A DNA stretch of 64,000 nucleotides from Actinomadura oligospora ATCC 43269 (GCF_000518265.1 NZ_JADG01000007.1:62001-126000), one strand, 5' to 3'; numbered from the stretch's first letter, positions 49,944 to 57,748 are shown. Made by a program: numbers and translations. The notes: a model not told the origin generated them from the letters alone.

Positions 49944-50024
49944 GGTTCCTCCCAGAGCGTCACCTCGGACTGTGGTGGCTCACGCCAAGGACGCTAGGTC
50001 GCCGCCTCAAGGAGGCTCCACAAA

Positions 50025-50041
50025 GATGCTCGATGATGCTC
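50025..50041 (-). promoter_or_regulatory. 17-bp direct-repeat motif, copy 1 (upstream of DUF397 gene)
   Basis: On the minus strand it reads GAGCATCATCGAGCATC, two GAGCATC half sites in direct orientation. The identical 17 bp recur at 51651-51667 upstream of the other minus-strand operon of this module. Candidate operator for the DUF5753 XRE regulator encoded between the two sites. Confidence 0.6.
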
Positions 50042-50049
50042 GACCGGGT

Positions 50050-50895
50050 TCAGAGCTGCGCGTACGTCTCCGAGATCAGCCGCTCAGCGCCCGCCCCGAC
50101 GAGGGCCATGGTGGAGAGTTCGGCGAAGACGCGTCGATAGACCTCGACCTCCCCGGGCGCGGTGATGTTCAGTTCGGCGGTGGGCGTCTCGGTGATCACG
50201 CGCCGCCCGTCGAAGATCCAGAAGTCGGGCACCGACCAGATGCGGCGTTCCCGGTCCCGGGGGATGATTCCCAGCGAGACCTGCGGCCACGTGGCAACGA
50301 GGCGCAAGTGATCAAGCTGCTCCCGCAGCATCTCGCGCGAACCGATCCGGGACCACAACGCCGATTCCTCCAGGACGACGGCGAACCTCCGCTTCCCTGA
50401 CCGGACGACGCGTTGCCTCTCCATGCGGGCCTCGACCGCGTCCGCGAGGTCACCGGGGAACCCGTGGAACTCGTTGAACCGCCCCATGCGAGCCGTCGCA
50501 TAGTCCCTGGTCTGGAACAGGCCAGGAACCACCCCCGGCTCGTAGATGTGAAAGCTCGTGGTCTTCTCGTAGAGAGGAATGGCTCCTCGCTGTACCGCCT
50601 TCAACCCGGACCGGGCGGCCCGTCGCCACTCGACGTACATCGTCTCGACGGCGCGGGCCATCCCGATCAGATCAGGGATCTGATCCTCCGCGCCGCACAC
50701 GGCGCACCAGGTGCGGATGTCCAGCTCGGACGGCGCGGTCGTGGTCGCTTCGATCTTGTAGACCTTGGTCCGATCCCAGTTCGCGGCCCGCGCCAACGCC
50801 GTCCCGCTCAGGTTCGCATCACGGCGAATGTCCCGCAGGCGCACCGCGATGGCGCGCCGCGCCTCCCGAACCGCCGGTGTCGGAGAGTGGGCCAC
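50050..50895 (-). CDS. XRE-family regulator with DUF5753 domain
   Basis: 281 residues. N-terminal helix-turn-helix: AIAVRLRDIRRDANLSGTALARAANWDRTKVYKIE. DUF5753 follows from about residue 95: FHIYEPGVVPGLFQTRDYATARMGRF, AVEARMERQRVV, FAVVLEESALWSRIGSREMLREQLDHL, VSLGIIPRDRERRIWSVPDFWIFD. It starts two bases after the stop of the DUF6879 gene and is followed by a DUF397 gene, a gene order often seen in actinomycetes. The identical 17-bp motifs at both ends of this unit are its probable targets (inference). Confidence 0.93.
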   Translation of the reverse strand: MAHSPTPAVREARRAIAVRLRDIRRDANLSGTALARAANWDRTKVYKIEATTTAPSELDIRTWCAVCGAEDQIPDLIGMARAVETMYVEWRRAARSGLKAVQRGAIPLYEKTTSFHIYEPGVVPGLFQTRDYATARMGRFNEFHGFPGDLADAVEARMERQRVVRSGKRRFAVVLEESALWSRIGSREMLREQLDHLRLVATWPQVSLGIIPRDRERRIWSVPDFWIFDGRRVITETPTAELNITAPGEVEVYRRVFAELSTMALVGAGAERLISETYAQL

Positions 50896-50897
50896 CG

Positions 50898-51416
50898 TCA
50901 GGGCTTGAACTCGGAATGATCAACACCCCTCGCCCAGGCCGCCTCGAAAGCTGAACGCGCCAGCTCGGCCGACGCCTCCCGGGCATCTCGTTCGACCTCG
51001 CCAAGGACGCCGTCCCCTGAGAAGTGATTCCAGTAGACGACGGACCTGTCGATCAGCCAGAAGTCCGCGCCGGTCAGACACAGATCGGCCGCGTCACGCC
51101 GGGCCAACCATCGGACCTGCTCACCGGCTCCGATGTTCATGCTCGTCGTCCAGTGGAGGTACCGCGTGTACTCACTGACAGGAGTCCCGACGATACGGGC
51201 GCGGCGAACCGCGACACCACGCGCCACGGCCTCCCGGACGAGCGACACCCAGGACGCGAACCTGTCCGCAGGGTCGTAGTCGACCCCGGCCTTCCAGTCC
51301 GCGAACGTCCTGGACGGAGGGCCGTAGAAGTCTCTCAACTCCAGATGCAGGGCCTCACGGTCCGCTTCGCGGAGCATCGCCGCGAAGGTCTCCTCGAAGT
51401 TCTGCGATGACACCAT
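50898..51416 (-). CDS. DUF6879 family protein
   Basis: 172 residues. Recognisable by FEETFAAMLREADREALHLELRDFY at the N-terminus and by DRFASWVSLVREAVARGVAVRRARIV, SEYTRYLHWTTSMNIGAGEQVRWL, DFWLIDRSVVYWNHFSGDG and SAFEAAWARGVDH near the end. Family function is unknown; members regularly sit directly upstream of XRE/DUF5753 genes, as here with a two-base gap. The ATG lies 62 bp inside the preceding gene, an unusually long overlap; a later start at 51377 would cut into the conserved N-terminus. Confidence 0.85.
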   Translation of the reverse strand: MVSSQNFEETFAAMLREADREALHLELRDFYGPPSRTFADWKAGVDYDPADRFASWVSLVREAVARGVAVRRARIVGTPVSEYTRYLHWTTSMNIGAGEQVRWLARRDAADLCLTGADFWLIDRSVVYWNHFSGDGVLGEVERDAREASAELARSAFEAAWARGVDHSEFKP

Positions 51417-51630
51417 GCGCCTCCGCCAGCAACCGGTACAGCCGATCAGGGAACCGGACGATCGACTCGTGATCCGGCGTCAGCTTCCCCGTCGCCCGCG
51501 CTTCGGCCCTGGTCGGTTCGTCCCCGGTCAGCCCCTGCACAAGGATCTCGTGAGTGTCGGTGTCCACCCACACGGCGGGAGAGCCGCCGCCTTCGCTCTT
51601 GTCGTCTCCGCCGATCAACCGTAGAGCCAT
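51355..51630 (-). CDS. Small hypothetical protein, first gene of the XRE operon
   Basis: 91 residues from ATG 51630 (MALRLIGGDDKSEGGGSPAV); a longer frame to 51669 is possible. The pattern PAVWVDTDTHEILVQGLTGD followed by HESIVRFPDRLYRLLAEAHG resembles the small proteins that precede DUF6879/XRE genes in other actinomycetes; no function is known. It overlaps the DUF6879 gene by 62 bp in another frame. The 17-bp GAGCATC motif lies 21 bp upstream of this start. Confidence 0.65.
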   Translation of the reverse strand: MALRLIGGDDKSEGGGSPAVWVDTDTHEILVQGLTGDEPTRAEARATGKLTPDHESIVRFPDRLYRLLAEAHGVIAELRGDLRGDAPRSGP

Positions 51631-51650
51631 ATCGCGTCTCCAGCCGGGTG

Positions 51651-51667
51651 GATGCTCGATGATGCTC
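51651..51667 (-). promoter_or_regulatory. 17-bp direct-repeat motif, copy 2 (operon promoter)
   Basis: Identical to 50025-50041: GAGCATCATCGAGCATC on the minus strand. It lies 21-37 bases upstream of the first start codon of the small protein/DUF6879/XRE operon, where a repressor or activator of the promoter would bind. Confidence 0.6.
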
Positions 51668-51859
51668 ACTGCCTCTCAGCGGAGAGCGTCCGCCGCATAC
51701 TGCTGCACGGTCAAGGAACGAGCGGCATTGGTGTCCATGCGGAACGAACATGTCGTCCACCAGAAAGCGATGTGCACGCGGCATCCCGCTCACACGGAAG
51801 CCCCGGCCGCCCGTCCCACAAGGACGACCGAGGCTCACGAAACGTTGTCCGACCAGCCC

Positions 51860-52063
51860 TTATCGCGAGGGCCGACCGGACTTCAGCACCTGGACCAACG
51901 CACCGAACTGCGCAGTCCCCAACGTCAGGCGCGGGCCGCCGGAATCCTTGGAATCCCGGATTCCGACGACGGCCGTGAGGTCAGCGACCTCCACGCATTC
52001 TCCGCCGCTGCCGCCGCTGTAGCTGCTCTTACGCCAGGTGGCGCGAGTGGGATCGGTGTTCAC
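51860..52063 (-). CDS. DUF397 protein
   Basis: 67 residues from GTG 52063, overlapping the upstream XRE stop codon as GTGA (52060-52063). ATWRKSSYSGGSGGECVEVA and VVGIRDSKDSGGPRLTLGTAQFGALVQVLK, complete family pattern. Expected partner of the XRE/DUF5753 protein encoded just upstream. The 196 bp between its end and the next motif hold nothing I can support. Confidence 0.92.
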   Translation of the reverse strand: MNTDPTRATWRKSSYSGGSGGECVEVADLTAVVGIRDSKDSGGPRLTLGTAQFGALVQVLKSGRPSR

Positions 52064-52899
52064 TGGCTGCTCTCCCAAAGGGCCGTGACCAGCTCGATCG
52101 TCGCCGACGTCGTCAGCGCGACGTTTCTGATCAACTCCAACCGTTCCGCATAGGAGGCTACCGTTTCCACCTCCTCGAGCAACTGGCCGTGGCCGCCCGC
52201 TTCCATATAGGCGACATCGTGTATGCCGTGCTCGAAGTTCAGGACGGTGAACGAGCCTTCCTTTCCTTCGTGGTAGCCGATGCCGTCCGGGACGACCTGA
52301 AGATGTACCCGAGGGCGGTTGGCGACCTCGATGAGGTGCTGCCACTGAGCGCGCATCACGTCGGGTGGCGCGACCGCCGAGCGAAGTGCGTGCTCGTCCT
52401 GGATGACCCACAGGCGCGGCGGATTGTCACGGTCGAGGACGGCCGCCTGGCGTTCCATGCGTCGTCGCACCATCGCGTCCGTCTGCGCTGCGGTGCGCTG
52501 CGCTGACGTGCAGACCGCGCGCGCATAGTCCTCGGTCTGGAGAAGGCCCGCGATCAGATCGGCCTCCCACCTGCGAATTGAGCAAGCTTGAAGCTCGCGC
52601 GCCTGGAACTCCTCGAACCCCGGGACTGGGGTCGGCGTGGGTTCGCCGGGGCGTTCGATGGCTTTGGCCAGGTCCTCGAACCATTCGTCCGTCTGCCAGT
52701 AGGTGTCACAGTCCGTGCCGAACTTGCGGGACGGCTTCTCGGCGCAGTTCTCCACCTGCCAGATCCAGGTGCCCGTGTAACCCATCTCCTCACCGAGGGC
52801 GTCCATGGACAGCCCCGCTTTGTCACGGCGTTTCCGGAGCTGCGCCGCGAAGAAGCTGGGCAGGTCGTAGGCGTGGATCGGGGGGCTTCGGCGTGGCAC
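52060..52899 (-). CDS. XRE-family regulator with DUF5753 domain
   Basis: 279 residues from GTG 52899, with CGGAGG upstream. Helix-turn-helix: FFAAQLRKRRDKAGLSMDALGEEMGYTGTWIWQVE. DUF5753: FQARELQACSIRRWEADLIAGLLQTEDYARAV, MVRRRMERQAAVLDRDNPPRLWVIQDEHALR, MRAQWQHLIEVANRPRVHLQVVPDG, GSFTVLNFEHGIHDVAYME. Cotranscribed and coupled with the DUF397 gene. It is divergent from the small gene and RsbW-like ATPase at 53.05 kb, repeating the ATPase/XRE/DUF397 arrangement seen at 24.5 kb. The 17-bp motif of the neighbouring module is absent here. Confidence 0.93.
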   Translation of the reverse strand: MPRRSPPIHAYDLPSFFAAQLRKRRDKAGLSMDALGEEMGYTGTWIWQVENCAEKPSRKFGTDCDTYWQTDEWFEDLAKAIERPGEPTPTPVPGFEEFQARELQACSIRRWEADLIAGLLQTEDYARAVCTSAQRTAAQTDAMVRRRMERQAAVLDRDNPPRLWVIQDEHALRSAVAPPDVMRAQWQHLIEVANRPRVHLQVVPDGIGYHEGKEGSFTVLNFEHGIHDVAYMEAGGHGQLLEEVETVASYAERLELIRNVALTTSATIELVTALWESSQ

Positions 52900-53051
52900 G
52901 TCGTGACCTCCGAGGGTTAGCAAGGACGGCCCGGCTTGGGAATCAGCGGGCGTCGCTTGCTGCGGTCCTTGTTGTGCTTCGTAGCCGAGCGTAGGCACAC
53001 CGTCACAGACTCCGAGGGTGGTTTCCGCGTTTTCGAGGACGGAGATTTCGC

Positions 53052-53390
53052 ATGGCCAGTCTCGATCGACCGAACGATCCGCTATCCAGTGCGCCCCCAG
53101 AGGGGCTTCACGGCGAGCCGGATCCGCGCCTGGTCGTCCTGCACGGTGCGGCACGCGCCCACCTGCTGCCCGTCGAGGTCAGCACCGGTGACGGCGGACG
53201 GAACTTCTACGTCCGGCTCGACCGTGGACGCCACGCTCCAGCTCGCGTCTTCCACGGAAGGCGGGCGGGGGACGGAGGACGGACGTGGTTCTACGGCGAC
53301 GGTGGTGAGTGGATCGCCGAGTCCGACGACCTCAAGTCGGTCCTCGTGTGGCTCAAGGGCAAGCACGCCGAGCACATCGCGGACGCGTGA
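53052..53390 (+). CDS. Small hypothetical protein upstream of RsbW-like ATPase
   Basis: 112 residues (MASLDRPNDPLSSAPPEGLH...). No family recognised. The second half (GGRNFYVRLDRGRHAPARVF, then GGRTWFYGDGGEWIAESDDLKSVLVWLKGK) looks like a small alpha/beta domain. Its TGA shares one base with the ATG of the ATPase gene (TGATG at 53388-53392), so the two are translationally coupled and probably act together. Function unknown. Confidence 0.65.
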   Translation: MASLDRPNDPLSSAPPEGLHGEPDPRLVVLHGAARAHLLPVEVSTGDGGRNFYVRLDRGRHAPARVFHGRRAGDGGRTWFYGDGGEWIAESDDLKSVLVWLKGKHAEHIADA

Positions 53391-53872
53391 TGGCGAGCGT
53401 CCGGGAGTTGCCGCGAAGGTCGGCTGGTGAGTGGTTGTGGGGGCCGGACGAGATGCGGTGGCGGCGCACGTTCGCCGGGCGTCCGGAGGAGGCTGCGGCG
53501 GCGCGCGAGTTCGCCGCTGGGATGTTCGCCGGGACGGGATGCGTGGACGTGGTGGAGTTCGCGGTCGCCGAGCTGGCCGCGAACACGATCCGGCACACCC
53601 GCAGCGGCGAGGACGGCGGATGGTTCGGGCTGGAGCTGGTGTACGACGACCCCGCGTACATCGCCGTGGTCGACAACGGCGGACACGGCGTCCCGACCGT
53701 CCTGGAGCCGGTGGACCTGCTCGCCACCAGCGGACGCGGCCTGTACATGGTGTCGCAGCTGGTCCAGCGGATGGGTGTTGAGGGCAGCCCGGCGCTCGGC
53801 CACAAGGTCTGGATCGAGGTCGCGCTGGACAAGCCGCCGGTCGAGCCGTTGTCGCTGATGGCCGTCTCCTAG
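53390..53872 (+). CDS. RsbW-like ATP-binding regulatory protein
   Basis: 160 residues, a stand-alone HATPase_c domain: VAELAANTIRHTRSGED (N box), AVVDNGGHGVPTV (G1) and TSGRGLYMVSQLVQRMG (G2). Like the one at 24.5 kb it belongs to the anti-sigma-kinase-like group associated with XRE/DUF397 modules. The partner could be the coupled upstream protein or an anti-sigma antagonist elsewhere. A strong hairpin follows two bases after the stop. Confidence 0.88.
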   Translation: MASVRELPRRSAGEWLWGPDEMRWRRTFAGRPEEAAAAREFAAGMFAGTGCVDVVEFAVAELAANTIRHTRSGEDGGWFGLELVYDDPAYIAVVDNGGHGVPTVLEPVDLLATSGRGLYMVSQLVQRMGVEGSPALGHKVWIEVALDKPPVEPLSLMAVS

Positions 53873-53874
53873 GG

Positions 53875-53907
53875 AGGGACCAGCCTGCGGACATCAGGCT
53901 GGTCCCT
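53875..53907. terminator. Terminator hairpin between ATPase and beta-propeller genes
   Basis: AGGGACCAGCCTG (53875-53887) pairs perfectly with CAGGCTGGTCCCT (53895-53907) around a seven-base loop. It directly follows the ATPase stop and lies 26 bp beyond the stop of the convergent gene, so it can serve both. Confidence 0.88.
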
Positions 53908-53932
53908 TGCTCAGGCTAGGCGGCAGGCGGGG

Positions 53933-55822
53933 TCAGTGGCGGGCCTTGAGTTTGTAGGTGTGCTTCTTGGCGATGTGGGCGGCGGGCTTGGCCGTGTGCT
54001 TCTTGGCGTTCTGGGCCTGGAGCGCGGCGCGGAGCTTGGCGACCGTGGGGTTGGAGTTGGCCTTCAGCGAGTCCGGCACGTTGGAGGCGTTGCTGCCGAT
54101 GCCGAAGGTGAGGATGCCGGTGAGGTTCATGCTGTTGTTCGCCGCCGGCGAGGGCAGGCCCATCATCTGGTTGATGACGCCGTCCAGGATGCCGAACGGG
54201 CCGCAGCCGTGCGCCTTGGGGATGGCGATCGGCGCCTTGATGTCCATCTGGCCGCCCGCCCAGCCGAGCTGCGGGTCGTTGGCGAAGCTGCCGCCGGTGA
54301 AGGTCGGGGCGAGGCTGGCGGGCACCGGGCCGATCACGCAGTTGTCGCCGAGCAGGCTGTTGTTGAGTTTGATGTTGATGCTGGTCTCCGCGCCGAACCC
54401 GCCGGGGACCTGCAGGAGGTGGACCGGGCCGGCGAGGCTCTGGGTGACGGTCAGCTTGTTGACCGCCCACATCGCCGCCGGGGTCTTGCCGAGGATCGGG
54501 CCGATCAGCGGCAACTGCCCGACGATGCCGCCCGGCACGTCCACGGGCTTCCCCTCGAACTGCTTGCCGGTCACCGGGGGCTTCAGGACGGGCAGGCCGG
54601 ACGAGTCGGGGTCGCCGATGTACCCGGTGATCCGGATCGCCGACGGGGGCAGGTCCAGCGCGAACGACCCGATCTTGGTGTTGCCGCCCGTGGTGACCTG
54701 GGAGATGCAGAGGCTGTTGCTCGGGCAGCGGTTCTGGGTCGCCGAGATCATGGTCGGGAAGCCGGGACCGTAGCCGGGCGTCGCCGAGTGCGGGAAGCCG
54801 GACGGCGGGTCGGCCGGGTCGACGTTACCCACGCGGCCGCGGCCGGGCGCGGTGTACCAGAGCTTGCCGTCCGCGCCGCTCGTCACCCGGAACGGGCCCG
54901 AGAGGGTGGCCGGAAGCGGGTACTCGTTGATCTGGCCGGTGGACGGGTCGAGCATGCCGATGTTGGACGAGGACGACTCGGTGAACCAGACCGAACCGTC
55001 CGGACGCACCGTCAGGCCGGTCGGGCGCGCGTCGGTGGTCGGCACGGCGAACTCGCTGATCTCCCCGGACGCCGGGTCGATCGAGCCGATCTTGCCGTTG
55101 CCCGGCTCGGTGAACCAGATCTTGCCGCCGCCCGAGGTGATCTCGCCGATCGAGGGGGCTCCGCCCATCGCGCCGGGCGGGGCGTAGGTGGTGACCGCGC
55201 CGGTCGCCGGGTCGAGCCGTCCGACCTGGCCGTCCTGCGAGGTGAACCACACGGCCTGGTCGGGGCCGACGGTGACCGAGTACGGGTTGAGGCCGGTGGC
55301 GAAGGTCGTGAGGACGCCCGCCGAGCCGGAGGCCGTGATCTTGACGATCGACCCGTTGTCGGTGGTCGCGAGCCACATCGCGCCGTTCGCGCCCGCCGCG
55401 ATCCCGGTGATCCTGGCGTTCGGGAGCGAGTCCGCGGGCATCTCGAAGGTCGACACCGCGCCGGTCGCCGGGTCGACCCGTCCCACCCGCGACACCAACT
55501 GGGAGCCGTCGGTGAACCACACCGCGCCGTCGGAGGCGGTGGCGATCGCGTCCGGGAAGCCGGTCCCCTTGGCCGAGTTGTTCGGGATCCGGTATTCGGT
55601 GATCTTGCCCTTCGCGTCGACCCGGCCGATGCCGCCCTGCGCCTCGGTGAACCAGGCGCCGCCGCCGCTCGCCGCCGCGATGCCGGTCGGCGTCACGTCC
55701 GGGATCGGCAGCCCGTACTCCTTGGCGTCCGCCGCGTGGGCGGGGGACGGCAGGGCCATGGGGGCCGTGCCGAGGACGGCCGTGAGCGCCACGGCCGCGG
55801 CGCGATTGCGTCGACGGCGCAT
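53933..55822 (-). CDS. Secreted Vgb-like beta-propeller protein
   Basis: 629 residues from ATG 55822, behind AAAGGAGG. A signal peptide (RNRAAAVALTAVLGTAPMALPSPAHA) precedes a propeller (about 30-350) of repeated W(F/Y)T...G(K/R)(I/V)G(R/S)(I/V)DP units as in virginiamycin B lyase/streptogramin lyase-like proteins. The remaining 280 residues are a secreted domain I do not recognise, with AIRITGYIGDPDSSGLPVLK, PGGFGAETSINIKLNNSLLG and GCGPFGILDGVINQMMG. The end is basic and His/Lys-rich (AKKHTAKPAAHIAKKHTYKL). Lyase activity is doubtful; a surface or matrix role is more likely. Its promoter shares a motif with the secreted gene at 56.4 kb. Confidence 0.8.
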   Translation of the reverse strand: MRRRRNRAAAVALTAVLGTAPMALPSPAHAADAKEYGLPIPDVTPTGIAAASGGGAWFTEAQGGIGRVDAKGKITEYRIPNNSAKGTGFPDAIATASDGAVWFTDGSQLVSRVGRVDPATGAVSTFEMPADSLPNARITGIAAGANGAMWLATTDNGSIVKITASGSAGVLTTFATGLNPYSVTVGPDQAVWFTSQDGQVGRLDPATGAVTTYAPPGAMGGAPSIGEITSGGGKIWFTEPGNGKIGSIDPASGEISEFAVPTTDARPTGLTVRPDGSVWFTESSSSNIGMLDPSTGQINEYPLPATLSGPFRVTSGADGKLWYTAPGRGRVGNVDPADPPSGFPHSATPGYGPGFPTMISATQNRCPSNSLCISQVTTGGNTKIGSFALDLPPSAIRITGYIGDPDSSGLPVLKPPVTGKQFEGKPVDVPGGIVGQLPLIGPILGKTPAAMWAVNKLTVTQSLAGPVHLLQVPGGFGAETSINIKLNNSLLGDNCVIGPVPASLAPTFTGGSFANDPQLGWAGGQMDIKAPIAIPKAHGCGPFGILDGVINQMMGLPSPAANNSMNLTGILTFGIGSNASNVPDSLKANSNPTVAKLRAALQAQNAKKHTAKPAAHIAKKHTYKLKARH

Positions 55823-55862
55823 GCCATCGCCTCCTTTTGTCAAGATCCGAGTGGCCCCAATA

Positions 55863-55887
55863 GAAACCTGGGGGTGTCTCAGGTCAA
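55863..55887 (-). promoter_or_regulatory. Shared promoter motif, copy 1
   Basis: On the minus strand: TTGACC, one base, then GAGAC-N8-GTTTC, then TATTGG. The same layout with identical spacing occurs at 57079-57103. The inverted GAGAC/GTTTC arms (one mismatch) look like a regulator site next to a -35 box. It lies about 40-65 bp upstream of the propeller gene start. Confidence 0.6.
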
Positions 55888-56015
55888 GACATTCACCGCA
55901 CAGCGACCTCAACCGGCCATTCCGCACTCCCGTGTCAACCGCCCCCGCCCCACCACGTCCGCCCCACCCGAACACAGACGCGGCGGACGTCCGTTCACCG
56001 GCGGCCGAGGAGCGG

Positions 56016-56318
56016 TCACCCGATCAGGATCTGAGGGGTGACGCTGAAGGTGCCGGAGAAGGTGGACGGCAGCGTCGACACACCGCCGCACCCAACGAGG
56101 CCGGCCGGGAGAGACACGTTGAGGACCATGCCTCCTACGACGCGGATGGCGACCTGCCCCGGGCCGAGGCTGATCGCGCAACCCGGCAGAGCCGTGGAGG
56201 TGAGCTTCAGTCCGGCCGCCGGAACGCCGATCCGCATCGTGCCCGGTGATCCGGGAACGGCCGTCCAGGTCCGGGTTCCCGCGGCCGTGACAGTCGCCCG
56301 GCCCGCGTAGGTGTCCAC
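56016..56318 (-). pseudogene. 5'-truncated paralogue of the 200-residue secreted protein
   Basis: The reading frame (GTG 56318, VDTYAGRATVTAAGTRTWTA ... VTPQILIG) aligns with the second half of the gene at 56.4 kb: CVDTYAGRATVT/CKDTFGGTATVH, LPGCAISL/LPGCTVTA, VGCGGVS/VGCGSVS, TFSGTFSV/TVSGHFVS. Homology stops at the cysteine just upstream of the GTG, and the terminator of the 56.4-kb gene follows within 35 bp. No signal peptide or ribosome-binding site remains. I read it as the stump of a tandem duplicate, not a working gene. Confidence 0.7.
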
Positions 56319-56362
56319 GCAGCCGGTGGACCTCGGGCTCCCCGAGAAATGCCGGAAGGCAG

Positions 56363-56395
56363 AACGAGCCGCCCGGTGTCGCCGGGCGGCTCGTT
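56363..56395 (-). terminator. Terminator hairpin (14-bp stem) after secreted protein gene
   Basis: AACGAGCCGCCCGG (56363-56376) pairs perfectly with CCGGGCGGCTCGTT (56382-56395) around a five-base loop, ten bases past the stop of the minus-strand gene at 56406. Confidence 0.9.
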
Positions 56396-56405
56396 CGTGT
56401 GACGG

Positions 56406-57008
56406 TCAGGAGATCGTCATCACCGGGGTGGAGACGAAGTGGCCCGACACGGTGCCGGTCGGGCTCACCGATCCGCAGCCGACGGCGGAGAACGGCACGG
56501 GGGCGTTGTTGAGCGTCCACGTGTGCGTCAAGTTGTTGTAGGCCCCGTTGAGCCCCACCGGTCCGGTGGGGGCCGCGGTGACCGTGCATCCGGGCAGGGT
56601 CGCCGTGCTGAACGTCGCGCCGGCCTTGGGCATGGTGGCCGTGCCCGCGGGGCCGGCCTGGATCGCGAGCCAGGTCCACGGGCCGTTCGTGTGGTTGGTG
56701 TGCACCGTGGCGGTGCCGCCGAAGGTGTCCTTGCACGTCCCGCCGAAGACCGGGTCGGTCGTGTTGACCGCGCCGTAGCCGATCGGGGACGGGGTGGTGA
56801 AGCTGAAGCTCGACGCCGTGCAGGACACCGAGAACGGGATCCCCGACAGCGTCCCCTTGAAGGTGACGTCGCTGCTGTTGAAGGTGATGAGGGTGCCGGT
56901 CGGGCTCATGCCGGTGCCGGCGGCGGAGGCCGGGACGGCGGCGAGGGCGACGAGGCCCGTGGTGGCGGCTACGGCGGTCATGACCGTGCTGATGATCCGG
57001 GATGGCAT
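56406..57008 (-). CDS. Secreted protein of unknown function, Cys-paired beta domain
   Basis: 200 residues from ATG 57008 with GAGAGGAC upstream. A signal peptide (MTAVAATTGLVALAAVPASA, cleavage near 30) is followed by a Thr/Gly/Pro-rich beta-structured domain with four spaced cysteines (FSVSCTAS, GGTCKDTF, LPGCTVTA, AVGCGSVS) likely to form two disulphides. I recognise it only as a type of small secreted protein common in actinomycetes. It is followed by a hairpin and a truncated paralogue, and divergent from a TetR gene across a motif shared with the propeller gene. Function unknown. Confidence 0.75.
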   Translation of the reverse strand: MPSRIISTVMTAVAATTGLVALAAVPASAAGTGMSPTGTLITFNSSDVTFKGTLSGIPFSVSCTASSFSFTTPSPIGYGAVNTTDPVFGGTCKDTFGGTATVHTNHTNGPWTWLAIQAGPAGTATMPKAGATFSTATLPGCTVTAAPTGPVGLNGAYNNLTHTWTLNNAPVPFSAVGCGSVSPTGTVSGHFVSTPVMTIS

Positions 57009-57078
57009 GCGCTGCGTCCTCTCTCGGGACGGGTGGGGTGGATGCACCGGCCGGATGCGGGAGTTCTGAGTGCCACTA

Positions 57079-57103
57079 GAAACCAAGTGGTGTTTCATGT
57101 CAA
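57079..57103 (-). promoter_or_regulatory. Shared promoter motif, copy 2
   Basis: On the minus strand: TTGACA, one base, then GAAAC-N8-GTTTC (perfect arms), then TAGTGG. Same order and spacing as at 55863-55887. It lies between the secreted-protein gene and the divergent TetR gene, so TetR is the first candidate for the binding protein. Confidence 0.6.
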
Positions 57104-57166
57104 CCTGAGTCAGGAAGGCGTCCGGATCCGGACGCCGGGGAGCGGCGGTCCGAAGCGGAGCCCTCG

Positions 57167-57748
57167 ATGAGAACATCGACCACCCCCGATCACGAGCACG
57201 AGCTGCTGCTCGGCGCCTTCGCGCGCACCGTCGCCGAGCGCGGCTACCCCCGGACCAGGCCGCGCGACGTGGCCGCCGCCGCCGGGCTGAGCGAGGCGGC
57301 CTTCCACGCCCGGTTCACCGATCTCGACGACTGCTTCGTCGCGCTGTACCGGCACTGCACCGAGCTGTTGCGGGCGCGCGCGGACGCGGCGTTCCGGGCG
57401 GCCGGATCCGACTGGCGCGCCGGGTTCTCCGCCGCGCTCGACACCGTGCTCGCGATGATCGCCGCGTCCCCGGAGCACGCGCACGCGTGCGTGCTGGACG
57501 TCAGCTCGGCCGGTCCGCGCGTCCGCCGCGAGCGGGTGCGCTTCCTCGGCGGCCTGCGCGTCCTGCTCCGCGGTCCCGGCCCCGTCGTGCCGCCGGACGT
57601 CGTCCGGGACGCGATCATCGGCGGCCTCTACGGGACGGTCTACGCACGCGTCGCGGCGGGCCGGACGCGTGAACTCCCCGAGCTCGCCCCCGCGCTCGCG
57701 GGGTTCGCGCTCGGCTACTTCGCGACCTCCGGAGCGGCCTCCAGGTAG
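57167..57748 (+). CDS. TetR family regulator
   Basis: 193 residues. DNA-binding part: LLLGAFARTVAERGYPRTRPRDVAAAAGLSEAAFHARFTDLDDCFVALY. The C-terminal domain contains VLDVSSAGPRVRRERVRFLGGLRVLL, a pattern shared with the convergent TetR gene (VEVNAAGPRVRRARIECMERFRAFF), so the two are distant paralogues. It is divergent from the secreted-protein gene with a palindromic motif in between. The last 34 bp overlap the 3' end of the convergent TetR gene. Confidence 0.88.
   Translation: MRTSTTPDHEHELLLGAFARTVAERGYPRTRPRDVAAAAGLSEAAFHARFTDLDDCFVALYRHCTELLRARADAAFRAAGSDWRAGFSAALDTVLAMIAASPEHAHACVLDVSSAGPRVRRERVRFLGGLRVLLRGPGPVVPPDVVRDAIIGGLYGTVYARVAAGRTRELPELAPALAGFALGYFATSGAASR

Noticed and set aside
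53933..55822. Virginiamycin B lyase resistance enzyme
   Set aside because: The propeller resembles the family, but the protein is secreted, more than twice as long, and the lyase catalytic residues could not be confirmed.
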